Counted from the stretch's first letter, positions 1-11,079 are shown. The stretch is DNA of 64,000 bases from SHVO01 sp041906145 (GCA_041906145.1 JAYRJU010000001.1:372001-436000); one strand, 5' to 3'. The notes: generated by a model not told the origin, from the sequence alone. Program-made: numbers and translations.

Positions 1-2
1 GC

Positions 3-1082
3 TGGGCGGCGAAGCTGCCGATGCGCAACATGGTTTATTCACTCTCGCGCGATGGGCAAAATTCGTTGGAACGCGCGCAGACCGGCCTCGATTGGCTGAA
101 GAAGTTGAAAAGCGCGAAGGTCAAATATTTCCGCGATAACCCCGCGTTGGCCGAAGCGGTCGAAGAATTGGAGCGTCTCGATCTGCGCTACATGGCGCAT
201 GAGTATTTCAACGAGCATCTGCGCGCTTTCTATTTCGCCGAGCTGAAGGCGATGATGGAAGCCAAGGGCCTGCGCTTCGCGGGCTGCGCACGCCTGTTTC
301 TGAACATGGTGGACCTTTCCGTCCCGCAGGCGCTGCAAGAGGAGTTCCGTTCGGTCAAGACGCGCGCCGAGTTGGAAGCCAAGCGCGACTTCATCCGCAA
401 CGAGACGTTCCGCCGGGACGTCTGGATCAAGGGAGAACCCTTGAAGAGCGAAGAGGAATGGCTGGCGGTCAATCAGGATCAGGTGTTCGGCACCATCGAT
501 CCATTGGCGAAGATCGACCGTACGGTCGCCTTCGGGGACATTCAGCTCAGCTACGAGAACGAACCCTTCGCGGGGCTTTTGAAGCTGGTGGCCGAGCGCG
601 GGATCTCCATCCGCGAAATGGAGAACGACCGCGCGCTGGCCGGCCTCTCCCCTTGGACGCGCTTCGAGGCGGCACGTCTGCTCGCGGCCGGGGGCCAGGT
701 ACACTCGTTCCCCGCCTCGACAAAGCCGGTGAAAGTGGCCAAGGACGCGAAGTTGTCCATGCCGGCCGTCAACCGAGGCATGATCAAGGAACTTGGCCTC
801 TCGATACCGAAGATCGCCCTCGCCGCGCCTTATGCGGGAACCGGCGTGGAGATCAGCAATATCGACGCTATCCTATTGCTTGCGCGCTGCGAAAAGGGCC
901 GGGACGGGGCGGTCAAACATGCCGCCAAGGTACTCGGCGGCGACGTGGGCGAGATCGTGATCGGTAATAAGACATTGACGCCGCGCGAGACTGAGGATTT
1001 GCTGAAGCAGCGTTTCGCCGTCCTCGAGACGACGATGTTCGACAAGCTTGCCGAAATCGGCGTCATCAGCGTGGAAGGCTAA
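3..1082 (+). CDS. C-terminal part of SAM methyltransferase with regulatory domain (partial)
   Basis: The reading frame is open to the window edge, so the gene starts upstream and only about 359 residues are visible; the first ATG at 21 is probably internal. The segment YMAHEYFNEH followed by FYFAE, and later RNETFRRDVW, match the methyltransferase regulatory domain (MethyTransf_Reg, PF10119 type), which normally follows an N-terminal class I SAM-binding domain. That catalytic half would lie outside the window. The C-terminal 120 residues look like a variable helical extension. The substrate is unknown. It is followed 21 bases later by a secreted-protein gene on the same strand. The family assignment rests on motif recognition. 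Confidence 0.6.
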   Translation, partial: WAAKLPMRNMVYSLSRDGQNSLERAQTGLDWLKKLKSAKVKYFRDNPALAEAVEELERLDLRYMAHEYFNEHLRAFYFAELKAMMEAKGLRFAGCARLFLNMVDLSVPQALQEEFRSVKTRAELEAKRDFIRNETFRRDVWIKGEPLKSEEEWLAVNQDQVFGTIDPLAKIDRTVAFGDIQLSYENEPFAGLLKLVAERGISIREMENDRALAGLSPWTRFEAARLLAAGGQVHSFPASTKPVKVAKDAKLSMPAVNRGMIKELGLSIPKIALAAPYAGTGVEISNIDAILLLARCEKGRDGAVKHAAKVLGGDVGEIVIGNKTLTPRETEDLLKQRFAVLETTMFDKLAEIGVISVEG

Positions 1083-1103
1083 ACGCGAGGGAGCGCCCCC
1101 GCG

Positions 1104-1793
1104 ATGATGCGGCAAACGATTTTGTTCTTTGCCCTGCTGCTGTCCACACCGGCACTTTCGGCCGAAGCCGAAATGCAGGTGCCTGCCCTCACCCTCACGT
1201 TCGCGGCCGACGAAAAACTGTGCGCCGCGGCGGCCGAGAGTATCGCCGCGGAGCCGCCGTGCCGCGCCTTCGACGAGGCGGCCTGCCCGCGTCCCGATGC
1301 GTTGAAATTCCGCCCCGTGGCGAGCGATCAATACGGATACACAGAGGTCGCGTTGGCGCCGGAACATCCCTCGGCGGCCTACACCATCCTTTACCTGCAG
1401 CGGTATCGCGGCGACACGACGCCCCGCCTGATGGAGACCTGGAAGGTGGACAGCGCCGATCTCAAGAAGCTGTTCGACACTCCGCCGGGGCTGATCACAT
1501 TCGAGGACCGCTACCAGTTCCATCCCGGGCCGAAATCTGATCTGCCGTTCGATACCAACGCGCGCGAGCTGCGCGATTTGCTGCGCGTCAGCGAAAAGAT
1601 CTCGAACGAGTGGTCGGCGACGGCGGAGTTGCTCGGCGAACCGCACGCCGTGGTGCGCGAGTGCCAAGGCGGCTGGCGTTTCGGCGGTTACTTCCGTTGT
1701 GCGCGGGTCAACAAGCTGACGTTCCTGAAGCTCGCCGCGAACGGTCCGGAGGCGCGCAGCTGCGAGTTCACCTTCGTCGAGAAGAAAAGCTAG
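1104..1793 (+). CDS. secreted protein of unknown function
   Basis: The 229-residue product has a typical signal peptide (hydrophobic stretch about residues 5-17, then a cleavage site near Ala-Glu-Ala) and is probably periplasmic. It contains at least six cysteines, three in the first third and three in the last third, compatible with disulfide bonds. I do not recognise a family. It starts 21 bases after the methyltransferase gene and may be co-transcribed with it. Its TAG stop directly abuts the stop of the convergent gene that follows. Confidence 0.7.
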   Translation: MMRQTILFFALLLSTPALSAEAEMQVPALTLTFAADEKLCAAAAESIAAEPPCRAFDEAACPRPDALKFRPVASDQYGYTEVALAPEHPSAAYTILYLQRYRGDTTPRLMETWKVDSADLKKLFDTPPGLITFEDRYQFHPGPKSDLPFDTNARELRDLLRVSEKISNEWSATAELLGEPHAVVRECQGGWRFGGYFRCARVNKLTFLKLAANGPEARSCEFTFVEKKS

Positions 1794-3011
1794 CTACTTG
1801 GCGATCCATATAATTTGATCCGGATCGCGATGCCCGCTCAGGACCTTTTCCGGTACGCCGACGATGCGCAACGGCTGGGTATGCATCACCAGCGCCGCAT
1901 ATAGCGCAATCTGGTCGATCCCCCAGGAGAGTCGGTCTTCCTCATGGTAGTGCGCGATGTAGCCGGATACGCCGCGCAGGTAATCGCGCGCAGCGGGTGT
2001 ATTGGCAGCGCCGATGCAAGAGGCTACCACCTTGTTGCGGACATCGAAGCGTCCGGGGAGCAAATACAGCGCGAGGTCGTGACCTTCGAGAAAGTCGAAC
2101 ATGAAGCCAACGTCCGCTTTGAATATCGTGTCGGCGTCGACCATCCAGATGGCCGCGGCCGACCCCAGAAGCAGTTGCCAGTACCGGATAAAACGGACCG
2201 CGTGATAGTAGCCCCTGGCTTTCGCCGACTCGCCGCCGCGCAAGCCCGTCCATTCCCCCGAAAGGCTCCAGGTAAGATTAGGATAGGCCGCGAGCCGCTG
2301 CGCCACCTCGGCGCGTTCCTCGGGCAGCATGTCAAAGATATGCAAGGCAAGGCAAACAGCGGGACCGTTGTGCGCGGCGAATGATTCGACCAGACCCCAC
2401 CCAAATTTTTGAAAATAGAAATAGTCCGCGCAAGTGAGAATGGCGCGCGCTGCGCCGGGCGGGAGGTCGCGGGTAACCAGAATCGGCGGCAGCTTCATTG
2501 CCGCCTGATGGACTTTGCCGGGAAGGCCGGCATGGAACGCCGGATCGAGGTTCGTGACCGAGGACGGATGGTCACCGCTCGCGCGGCGCAATTGAGCGAA
2601 AACCTTTTCCGCCTCGCCGACGGCCCCTAGCGCCGTGTAGGCGTCGGCAAGCAGCACGGCGGCGGCGAACGACTGGCGGTCGCGCTGCAAAATCGCAGTC
2701 GCTTCGCGGATCAGCGCGATGACCTCGTCTCTCGCGAACCGCACGTCAAGATCGGCGAGGTTCGTCGCATTGGTTAATGACAGGCCCGCCGCCGCCCGGC
2801 GGCGTTTGTCCTGATAGCGCGCGAGCATGTGCATATCATGCAGCCGCACAGGCATATCGGCAGGGAGCGTGCGCAGCCGCTCCTTGAGAAGGGCGATCAT
2901 CTCACCCTCGTAGGTCTCGCCCGCGGCCGCGCACGCGGCGTACAGCAGCTCGTGATCGTGGGGCGCGCGGGCAAGCTGCGCGCAAAGATCTTGAAAATCG
3001 AGGCCGTTCAT
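1794..3011 (-). CDS. GT-A-like glycosyltransferase with helical N-terminal region
   Basis: The 405-residue protein has an alpha-helical, TPR-like N-terminal half and a C-terminal half resembling nucleotide-diphospho-sugar transferases. IWMVDADTIF near residue 295 is a DxD-like metal/sugar-nucleotide motif, and WGIDQIALYA follows, as in GT-A enzymes that copy a polypeptide-bound or capsular sugar. No signal peptide or membrane segment is visible, so it is probably cytoplasmic. A clear paralogue lies at 34109-35284: both share YYHAVRxIR, a DxD box, LPGR and W-G-I-D-Q. The gene begins 16 bases after the stop of the upstream MHS transporter, suggesting one operon. Donor and acceptor are unknown. 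Confidence 0.6.
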   Translation of the reverse strand: MNGLDFQDLCAQLARAPHDHELLYAACAAAGETYEGEMIALLKERLRTLPADMPVRLHDMHMLARYQDKRRRAAAGLSLTNATNLADLDVRFARDEVIALIREATAILQRDRQSFAAAVLLADAYTALGAVGEAEKVFAQLRRASGDHPSSVTNLDPAFHAGLPGKVHQAAMKLPPILVTRDLPPGAARAILTCADYFYFQKFGWGLVESFAAHNGPAVCLALHIFDMLPEERAEVAQRLAAYPNLTWSLSGEWTGLRGGESAKARGYYHAVRFIRYWQLLLGSAAAIWMVDADTIFKADVGFMFDFLEGHDLALYLLPGRFDVRNKVVASCIGAANTPAARDYLRGVSGYIAHYHEEDRLSWGIDQIALYAALVMHTQPLRIVGVPEKVLSGHRDPDQIIWIAK

Positions 3012-3027
3012 AAGGGCGGATACGAAC

Positions 3028-4341
3028 TCAGTCTTCCAACAGGGCTTTGTTCGTGCGGTCGGTCATCAGCAATGTCGCGGCGAAACTGATGGCGCAGCAC
3101 ACGGCCATGTAAAAGGCGATGGCGTAGCCGGTCTTGTACTGAGCCAAGAGCGCGGTGGCAATCAATGGAGCCGGTCCGCCAGCGAACACGGACGCGAGCT
3201 GGTACCCCATGGACGAGCCTGAATAGCGTAACCGCCCCTTGAAACTTTCGGCGATCAAGGCGGCTTGCGGGCCGAACATGATGTCGTGCGGGATAAGCGA
3301 GACGGCGATGGCCAGGAAAGCCCAGGACGGCATCATCGTATCAAGCGCGGCAAAGTAGAGAAAACCAAAGGCGCCGTTTATCACACATCCGATGAGATAA
3401 GTGCGCTTGCGACCCCACCGGTCCGAGAGCCAGCCGAACAGCGGAATGGTGATGCACGACAGCGCCGCACAGACCATCACCGCCTGCAGGAGGAAATCAC
3501 GCTCCATGCCGAGCTTCCCGGTGCCGTAGGAGAAGATGAAGGCCGTGAAGATATAAAACGGAGCCTGCTGGCCGGTGCGCGCGAAGGCAGAGAGCAGAAT
3601 CTCGCGCGGATGTTCCTTCACCGCTTGGATGAAAGGTTGCCGCTCGATCTTGTTTTCGGCCGCGAGTTTGCGGAACGTCGGCGTTTCGAGGATGCCAAGG
3701 CGGATGTAAAGACCGACCCCGACAAGAAGGATGCTGATGAGAAAAGGCACGCGCCATCCCCAATCGAAGAACGCATCCCCCGAAAGCGCGCTGAACGAAA
3801 GCACAGCCAGATTGGCCGTGAACACACCCATGGGCACGCCCCATTGCGGCCAGGACGTGATGAAGCCACGGTGCTTGTCGCTTTTCGCCCATTCCATGGC
3901 GAGCAGAACCGCACCGCCCCACTCCCCGCCGACACCGATCCCTTGGATGAAACGCAGCGCCGTGAGAATCACCGCACCCCAGAGGCCGATGCTTTCATAG
4001 CTGGGCACAAGTCCGACCGCGAAAGTCGCAAGGCCCATCAAGAGGAGAGTCGCGACCAGGGTTCCTTTACGGCCGATGCGGTCACCGTAGTGACCGAAAA
4101 TCGCCGCACCAAGGGGGCGCGAAAGGAAGCCAACGAAATAAACCGAAAAGGCCTGGAGCGTCGCCATCACCGGTTCGGACTGGGGAAAGAACAGCTTTCC
4201 GAAGACCAGTCCGGTCACGGTTGAGTAAAGGAAGAAGTCATACCATTCGATGGTGCTGCCGATCGCGCTGGCGACGACAGCGCGATTGAGCTGCTTTCGG
4301 TGGTCCGCATCGGACAGCTCGGAAAGCGCGGCATCGGTCAT
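3028..4341 (-). CDS. MHS-type MFS transporter (metabolite:H+ symporter)
   Basis: The 437-residue inner-membrane protein has about 12 hydrophobic segments and the two major-facilitator loop signatures: GHYGDRIGRK after helix 2 and WLSDRWGRKR in the second half. The start ASAIGSTIEWYDFFLY is characteristic of the metabolite:H+ symporter subfamily (relatives of ShiA, ProP, KgtP), which import dicarboxylates, shikimate or osmolytes with protons. The substrate cannot be read from the sequence. It lies 51 bases downstream of a close paralogue on the same strand, indicating tandem duplication. Confidence 0.85.
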   Translation of the reverse strand: MTDAALSELSDADHRKQLNRAVVASAIGSTIEWYDFFLYSTVTGLVFGKLFFPQSEPVMATLQAFSVYFVGFLSRPLGAAIFGHYGDRIGRKGTLVATLLLMGLATFAVGLVPSYESIGLWGAVILTALRFIQGIGVGGEWGGAVLLAMEWAKSDKHRGFITSWPQWGVPMGVFTANLAVLSFSALSGDAFFDWGWRVPFLISILLVGVGLYIRLGILETPTFRKLAAENKIERQPFIQAVKEHPREILLSAFARTGQQAPFYIFTAFIFSYGTGKLGMERDFLLQAVMVCAALSCITIPLFGWLSDRWGRKRTYLIGCVINGAFGFLYFAALDTMMPSWAFLAIAVSLIPHDIMFGPQAALIAESFKGRLRYSGSSMGYQLASVFAGGPAPLIATALLAQYKTGYAIAFYMAVCCAISFAATLLMTDRTNKALLED

Positions 4342-4392
4342 CGGCGATACTCCTTCACTCTCTTTTTTTTCCCGCTCTTTTCGGAACAGGTT

Positions 4393-5697
4393 CTAATCAA
4401 TGTCCTGGCCGGTCCGGTCTTTCAACATCAACGTCGCGACAACGCTGATCGCACAGCAGACCGCGAGATAGACAGCAATCGCGTAACCGCTGCCGGTTTC
4501 GCGCAGAAGATAGGCCGCGACGATGGGCGCGGGACCACCGGCGACAATGGCCGTCAACTGATAACCGATCGACGAGCCGGAGTAGCGCAGCTTGCCGGTG
4601 AAGCTTTCCGCGATCAGCGCGGCTTGCGGTCCATACATCATGCCCCAGACGAGCAGCGAAAGTGCGATGGCCGCGTAGGTGGCTACTACGGATGTGCCGA
4701 TCACGGCGAAGTAGACGAAGGCGACGGCGGCCGTGCTGACCACGCCCGTCAGATAAACCTTACGCCGGCCGATGCGGTCGGAGAGATAACCGGCCAATGG
4801 AATCCATACGAACCCCAGGAGGGCGGCGATGAGCAGCGCTTCGAGAAGCGTTTCGCGCTCGTACTTCAGGGTTTGCGTGCCGTAGGTGAGCACAAAGGTG
4901 GTGAAAATATAGAAGGACGCGTTTTCACCCACGCGAGCGAGGGCCGAAAGAAGGATTTCACGCGGATGACGCTTGATGACCTCAAACATCGGCGCCTTGG
5001 CGATCTCGTTCTTTTCCTGAAGCTTGCGGAAGGTCGGCGTCTCGACCACCCCTAAGCGGATATACATCCCCACGCCGACAAGCAGGAGGCTTAAAAAGAA
5101 CGGAATGCGCCAACCGTAGGTGAAGAAATCGTCACCGGTTGCGAGGCTGACGCCGAGCACCACGAGGTTCGCCAAGGCGAGGCCGAGCGGCACGCCGAAC
5201 TGCGGCCAGGACGCCGCGAAACCGCGATGCTTGTTGGTGCGTGTCCACTCCATGGACATGAGGACCGCACCGCCCCATTCGCCACCGACACCGATCCCCT
5301 GGATGATGCGCAGAAGCGCCAGGAGCACGGCGCCCCAGATGCCAATGCTTTCATAAGTCGGCACGAGGGCCACCGCGAACGTCGCGATTCCCATCAGCAT
5401 CAAGGTGGCGACCAGGCTGGCTTTACGCCCCATGCGGTCGCCGTAGTGGCCGAAGATGGCCGCGCCAACGGGACGCGCCACGAAACCGACTGCGAAGGTG
5501 ATCAGCGCGCCAATGGTCGCGGAGAAAGGGTCTGTCTGCGGAAAGAACAGTTTGGGAAGGACCAGACCCGCGGCAATGCCGTAGAGGAAAAAATCATACC
5601 ATTCGATGGCGGTGCCCACCGTGCTCGCGATCACGGCGCGGCGCAAATGCTTCTGATGCGCCTCGTCGGACATCGGCTGAGCCGCAACGTCGATCAT
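4393..5697 (-). CDS. MHS-type MFS transporter, paralogue of its neighbour
   Basis: This is a 12-segment MFS transporter of the metabolite:H+ symporter subfamily, with GHYGDRMGRK and YLSDRIGRRK loop signatures and the TAIEWYDFFLY start. The ATG at 5697 (434 aa) is preferred over the longer one at 5724. It has a GGGGGG ribosome-binding site 6 bases upstream, and from there the N-terminus aligns residue for residue with the downstream paralogue (both reach HxKxL at residues 14-18). It leads a probable three-gene run with the second transporter and the glycosyltransferase-like gene. The substrate is unknown. Confidence 0.85.
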   Translation of the reverse strand: MIDVAAQPMSDEAHQKHLRRAVIASTVGTAIEWYDFFLYGIAAGLVLPKLFFPQTDPFSATIGALITFAVGFVARPVGAAIFGHYGDRMGRKASLVATLMLMGIATFAVALVPTYESIGIWGAVLLALLRIIQGIGVGGEWGGAVLMSMEWTRTNKHRGFAASWPQFGVPLGLALANLVVLGVSLATGDDFFTYGWRIPFFLSLLLVGVGMYIRLGVVETPTFRKLQEKNEIAKAPMFEVIKRHPREILLSALARVGENASFYIFTTFVLTYGTQTLKYERETLLEALLIAALLGFVWIPLAGYLSDRIGRRKVYLTGVVSTAAVAFVYFAVIGTSVVATYAAIALSLLVWGMMYGPQAALIAESFTGKLRYSGSSIGYQLTAIVAGGPAPIVAAYLLRETGSGYAIAVYLAVCCAISVVATLMLKDRTGQDID

Positions 5698-5834
5698 CGA
5701 ACCCCCCAAAAAAACCGCTGTCATAGCGGCCCGGGGCCACCCTCTCCCAAGCGGCCCAGCGCCGTCATTGTCAATAAATCGCGAGGCCAGTCAAAGAATT
5801 TGCGGGGGCACGGGATATGACGTAGGCAGGGTTC

Positions 5835-6581
5835 ATGGGAACGGAATATCTGCTGCTCGCGGGCGCGGCTTTCCTGGCGGGCGTGATGAATGCGCTCGCG
5901 GGCGGGGGCACCTTCATTACCTTTCCGGCGCTGGTTTTCACCGGCGTTCCTTCCGTGATCGCCAATGCCTCAAACGCCGTCGCCCTGGTGCCGGCCTCTT
6001 TCGCGAGCGCCTGGGCTTACCGGCGCGACTTCCAGAACGTCGAAAACCTGTCGTTCAAGTCGATGGTGGCCGTGAGCCTGGTTGGCGGGGTCATCGGCGC
6101 GGTCCTGCTGGTGTCCACACCCGAGACCACTTTCGACGCATTGGTGCCGTGGCTGCTCCTGGCGGCGACCCTGGTTTTCGCCTTTGGTCCGAAATTCATC
6201 CCGAAACTGCGCGAGCGGTTCCATATCGGCCCAACCGCCCTTCTGGTCCTGCAATTCTGCGTGGGGATCTACGGAGGCTATTTCGGCGGGGCGATGGGGA
6301 TCGTGATGCTGGCGGTCTACAGCCTGTTCGGTCTGACGAACCTTAACGCCATGAATGCGATGAAGGCGATGATGGCCGGATTCATCAATGGCGTGTCGGT
6401 GTTCGTGTTCGTTTTCACCGGCAACGTCGTGTGGAAGCAGACCTTGTTCATGATGGTGTTCGCTATCATCGGCGGCTATTTCGGCGCGCACTATGGACGC
6501 AAGCTAAACCCGAAATACCTACGGGCGTTGATCATCTTCATCAGCACCGTGGTGACGATCGCCTTCTTCGTCCGGCTCTAG
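5835..6581 (+). CDS. TSUP family (TauE/SafE) membrane transporter
   Basis: The 248-residue, 7-8 segment membrane protein has the TSUP duplicated signature: GGGTFITFPAL near residue 25 and GGYFGGAMGI near residue 147. The family exports or imports sulfonates, sulfite or other small organosulfur and organic anions; the substrate here is unknown. An AGG-rich ribosome-binding site precedes the ATG. It is divergent from the MHS transporters across a 137-base intergenic region and overlaps the convergent folC stop by 4 bases. Confidence 0.85.
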   Translation: MGTEYLLLAGAAFLAGVMNALAGGGTFITFPALVFTGVPSVIANASNAVALVPASFASAWAYRRDFQNVENLSFKSMVAVSLVGGVIGAVLLVSTPETTFDALVPWLLLAATLVFAFGPKFIPKLRERFHIGPTALLVLQFCVGIYGGYFGGAMGIVMLAVYSLFGLTNLNAMNAMKAMMAGFINGVSVFVFVFTGNVVWKQTLFMMVFAIIGGYFGAHYGRKLNPKYLRALIIFISTVVTIAFFVRL

Positions 6582-7873
6582 TTATTTTCCCGCAGAATCT
6601 CGCCCGCGAGATAGAGTGAACCGCAAATCAGCACGCGCGAGCGCTGCTTGCCGTTGGCGATGATCGCCCGCAGGGCATGTTCGGATGTATCGGCGGTATC
6701 GGGAGCCGCGAACCCGGCGGCGAACGCTGCAGCCGCGAGTTCGTTGGGCTTGTACGCCATATCGTTGGCGATGGGCACGGCGGTGAAACTGGCGGCGCGG
6801 CTGCTCAAGGGACGTAGATAATCGGCAGCCGCCTTGGTGGAGAGCATGCCGCAGATCAGATGGAGCGGCGCATCTGACCACTGTTCGTCGGCGAGCGCCG
6901 CGACCACCTCGCCCGCGCCTGCATTGTGCCCTCCGTCGAGCCAGAGTTCCCAGCCCACCGGGAGAAGACGCGCGAGGGGGCCTTCCTTGAGACGTTGAGC
7001 CCGGGCGGGCCATTCGATATTGCGAAAACCGCCCTTAACGGCGAAGGCCGGAATAGGAAGGCGTGTCTGTTCGAGCGCCGCCAGCGCGAGGCCGGCGTTG
7101 TCATATTGATGGCGGCCGGGAAGCGCAGGCGTTGGCGCCGCCCATTGCACAGCCTCGCCTTCGAAGGACAGCGCGCCTTCGCGCGGATTCGCTATACGCC
7201 AGTCGCGGTCCTGAAGTTTCAACGGCGCGCCAATGGCGCGCGCATATTGTTCCACGACCGCGAGCGCTTCGGGCCGCTGCGCGACGCTCACGCAGGGCAC
7301 GCCCGGTTTCATGATTGCCGCTTTCTCCCCGGCGATCGCCGCGAGGGTATCGCCGAGGTACTGCATGTGATCCATGGAGATGGACGCGAGCACCGTGACA
7401 AGCGGATTGGCGACGACATTGGTAGCGTCAAACCGTCCGCCGAGGCCCACTTCCAGAAGCGTGATGTCGGCCGGAACGCGCGCGAAAGCCATAAACGCCA
7501 CAGCGGTGGTGACTTCAAAGAAGGTGATGGGACGTCCCGCATTGACCTCCTCGACCCTCTCGAGAAGCGCGAGCAAAAGGGTCTCGTCGATGAGATCGCC
7601 CACGAGGCGAATCCGCTCGGCGAATCGCACAAGATGCGGGGAGGTATAAACATGCACCTTATAGCCGCTCGCCTCGAGCACCGCGCGCATGGTCGCCACA
7701 GTCGAGCCTTTGCCGTTGGTGCCGGCCACATGAATGACCGGCGGCATACGTTGCTCAGGATGGCCGAGATCGCCGAGCAACCGGTGCATGCGGTCGAGCG
7801 ACAGATCGATAAGTTTCGGGAATAGATGCGTCAGCCGTTCAAGCGCGGCATCGACTTTTGCTGAAGCATCCAT
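6578..7873 (-). CDS. folC: dihydrofolate synthase / folylpolyglutamate synthase
   Basis: FolC joins glutamate to dihydropteroate and extends the polyglutamate tail of folates, using ATP, in the cytoplasm. The 431-residue length fits the family. The P-loop GTNGKGST (about residues 50-57), YTSPHLVRFAERI and the FFEVTTAVAF segment are all present. It lies 6 bases after accD, the usual alphaproteobacterial trpF-B-A-accD-folC order, so it is probably the last gene of that transcript. Its end overlaps the TSUP gene by 4 bases, leaving no room for a separate terminator. Confidence 0.95.
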   Translation of the reverse strand: MDASAKVDAALERLTHLFPKLIDLSLDRMHRLLGDLGHPEQRMPPVIHVAGTNGKGSTVATMRAVLEASGYKVHVYTSPHLVRFAERIRLVGDLIDETLLLALLERVEEVNAGRPITFFEVTTAVAFMAFARVPADITLLEVGLGGRFDATNVVANPLVTVLASISMDHMQYLGDTLAAIAGEKAAIMKPGVPCVSVAQRPEALAVVEQYARAIGAPLKLQDRDWRIANPREGALSFEGEAVQWAAPTPALPGRHQYDNAGLALAALEQTRLPIPAFAVKGGFRNIEWPARAQRLKEGPLARLLPVGWELWLDGGHNAGAGEVVAALADEQWSDAPLHLICGMLSTKAAADYLRPLSSRAASFTAVPIANDMAYKPNELAAAAFAAGFAAPDTADTSEHALRAIIANGKQRSRVLICGSLYLAGEILRENN

Positions 7874-7879
7874 AAGGCG

Positions 7880-8899
7880 CTATTCCGCCGGCGGCGTGTC
7901 CGAATCGTAGTGGTCGGCGTCGGGCACGGTGGGATCGGGCGGCGCGAGGCGGCCGCCTTCCTCGTCGCGGCGCTTCTTACGGCGCGCGCTCGGCGGAAGA
8001 TTGACGACATCCGCGGCGGGATTGGTGTGCAGGAGAAGACCGAGCAGTTGGACGAGCTGGGCGCGCAGTTCATGGCGCGGCACCACGAGGTCGACCATGC
8101 CGTGCTCCATCAAATATTCGGAGCGTTGGAAGCCTTGGGGCAGCTTCTCGCGGATGGTCTGCTCAATCACGCGCGCGCCGGCGAACCCGATGATGGCGCC
8201 GGGTTCGGCGACGGCGATATCGCCAAGCATCGCGAAGGATGCGGTGACGCCGCCTGTGGTTGGATCGGTGAGGATGACGATATAGGGGAGCCCCTTCTCG
8301 CGCACCTTGTTCACAGCGACGGTGGTGCGGGCCATTTGCATCAGCGAGAGGATGCCTTCCTGCATACGCGCGCCGCCCGAAGACGGAATCACGATGAGCG
8401 GGGCTTCCTGAAGCACGGCGAGCTCGGCGGCGGCGACGATGGCTTCACCCACCGCGGCACCCATGGAGCCGCCCATGAAATCGAATTCAAACGCCGCGAT
8501 GACGACGCCGAGGCCGCCCATGGCGCCGTGACCGACGACGACGGCGTCCTTGAGACCGGTCTTGGCCTGCGCGGCCTTGAGACGATCCGCGTACCGCTTC
8601 GTGTCCTTGAACTTCAGGGGATCGACGGCCACCGGCTGGAGTTCGATCTCGGTCCAGGCGCCGGCGTCGAAAAGCATGCGCAGGCGGTCGCGCACGGGCA
8701 TGCGCAGATGGTGACCGCAATGCGTACAAACGCGCAGATTCTTTTCCAGCTCGCGGTGGAACATCATCTCGCCGCACTTCGTGCATTGGAGCCAGAGGTT
8801 ATCGGGAACCTCCTTCATGGCGGTCGCGGCGGCGCCCGCACCTTTTTTATTGCGGAGTTTCTGGATCTTCGGCCGGACGAAATTCGTCAACCAGTTCAT
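7880..8899 (-). CDS. accD: acetyl-CoA carboxylase carboxyltransferase subunit beta
   Basis: AccD pairs with AccA to transfer the carboxyl group from carboxybiotin to acetyl-CoA, making malonyl-CoA. An N-terminal Cys4 zinc ribbon (two CxxC pairs in about residues 34-56) and the carboxylase signatures SSGGARMQEG and DPTTGGVTASF are visible. The ATG at 8899 (339 aa, MNWLTNFVRPKI) is chosen over an in-frame TTG at 8917 because this N-terminus is the family norm and AGGA lies at ribosome-binding distance. The C-terminal tail is charged, proline-rich and probably disordered. It sits between trpA and folC. Confidence 0.95.
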   Translation of the reverse strand: MNWLTNFVRPKIQKLRNKKGAGAAATAMKEVPDNLWLQCTKCGEMMFHRELEKNLRVCTHCGHHLRMPVRDRLRMLFDAGAWTEIELQPVAVDPLKFKDTKRYADRLKAAQAKTGLKDAVVVGHGAMGGLGVVIAAFEFDFMGGSMGAAVGEAIVAAAELAVLQEAPLIVIPSSGGARMQEGILSLMQMARTTVAVNKVREKGLPYIVILTDPTTGGVTASFAMLGDIAVAEPGAIIGFAGARVIEQTIREKLPQGFQRSEYLMEHGMVDLVVPRHELRAQLVQLLGLLLHTNPAADVVNLPPSARRKKRRDEEGGRLAPPDPTVPDADHYDSDTPPAE

Positions 8900-8953
8900 G
8901 GAGATGTTCCTACCCAAGAAGGGGCGTATTCTAACAGAAAGTGAAGCAAAGCG

Positions 8954-9807
8954 TCAGGGCCACGCGCCGTGAACGCCGGTCGCCAGGCTTTTGACGAATT
9001 CCAGCACCTTAACGGAAAGCTGGCGGTCCACCGCGCCGTCCTTATCCACGCCTTTGGCGATGATATCGACAATGGCCGAGCCGACCACGGCGGCGTCGCA
9101 ATGCGCGGCGATGGCGCGGGCCTGTTCGGGCGTGCGGATCCCAAAACCGACGGCAACCGGCAGATTGGTATGACGGCGCAAACGCGCCACGGCATCCTTC
9201 ACCGCATTCTCGTCGGCGGTGGCCGTACCCGTGACGCCGGTGATGGCCACATAATAGACGAAGCCCGAAGCCTCTTTCAGGATCACCGGAAGGCGCTGAT
9301 CGGACGAGGTCGGCGCCGTCAGGAAGATCATGTGCATGTTGTTGGCGCGCAAGTGCACGGTCAACTCGCCGGCTTCCTCGGGGGGTAGATCAACGACGAT
9401 TACGCCATCGACGCCCGCGGCGGCGGCGTCCTGCGCGAATTCCTGCGCGCCGTAGTGATAGATGGGATTGTAGTAGCCCATGAGGATGATGGGCGTGTCG
9501 ATCTCGGACTCGCGGAACGATTTCACGGCCGCGAGCACATCGGCGATCTTAGTCTTGTGCTTGAGGGCGCGTTGGCTCGACAGCTGGATCGACGGGCCGT
9601 CGGCCATGGGATCAGAGAACGGGATGCCGATCTCGATCAAGTCAGCGCCGACCGACGGCATGCCTTCCAGGATCTCGCGGAAAACCTCGGGCGTCGGATC
9701 GTTGGCGGTGACGAAGGTGACGAGACAGGGGCGCCGCTTCTTCTTGAGAAGCGCGAAACGCGCGGCGATACGGTCATCCGTTCGGGCGTCTGACTTCACG
9801 CCGGCGC

Positions 9808-9811
<4 letters not shown>
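8954..9811 (-). CDS. trpA: tryptophan synthase alpha subunit
   Basis: TrpA cleaves indole-3-glycerol phosphate to indole, which is channelled to TrpB. The family motif LIEIGIPFSDPMADGP contains the catalytic Glu and Asp. The frame is open far upstream into trpB, but the real start is the GTG at 9811: its GTGA overlaps the trpB stop by 4 bases, giving a normal 285-residue TrpA and translational coupling to its partner. The gene is followed by accD after 54 bases. Confidence 0.95.
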
Positions 9812-11022
<1,211 letters not shown>

Positions 11023-11045
11023 GAGTCCGTCTCAACTCAACGTCT

Positions 11046-11079
11046 AAAAAATGACCCCGCAACCAAACCAAGTGCGGGG
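11046..11079 (-). terminator. intrinsic terminator or attenuator between trpF and trpB
   Basis: Read on the minus strand, CCCCGCA and TGCGGGG form a 7-bp stem with an 11-base loop, followed after three bases by six T residues. It lies 24 bases before the trpB start and 48 bases after the trpF stop. A 10-codon reading frame (11120 to 11088, start preceded by AGGG) lies between trpF and the hairpin but has no Trp codon. Confidence 0.6.
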
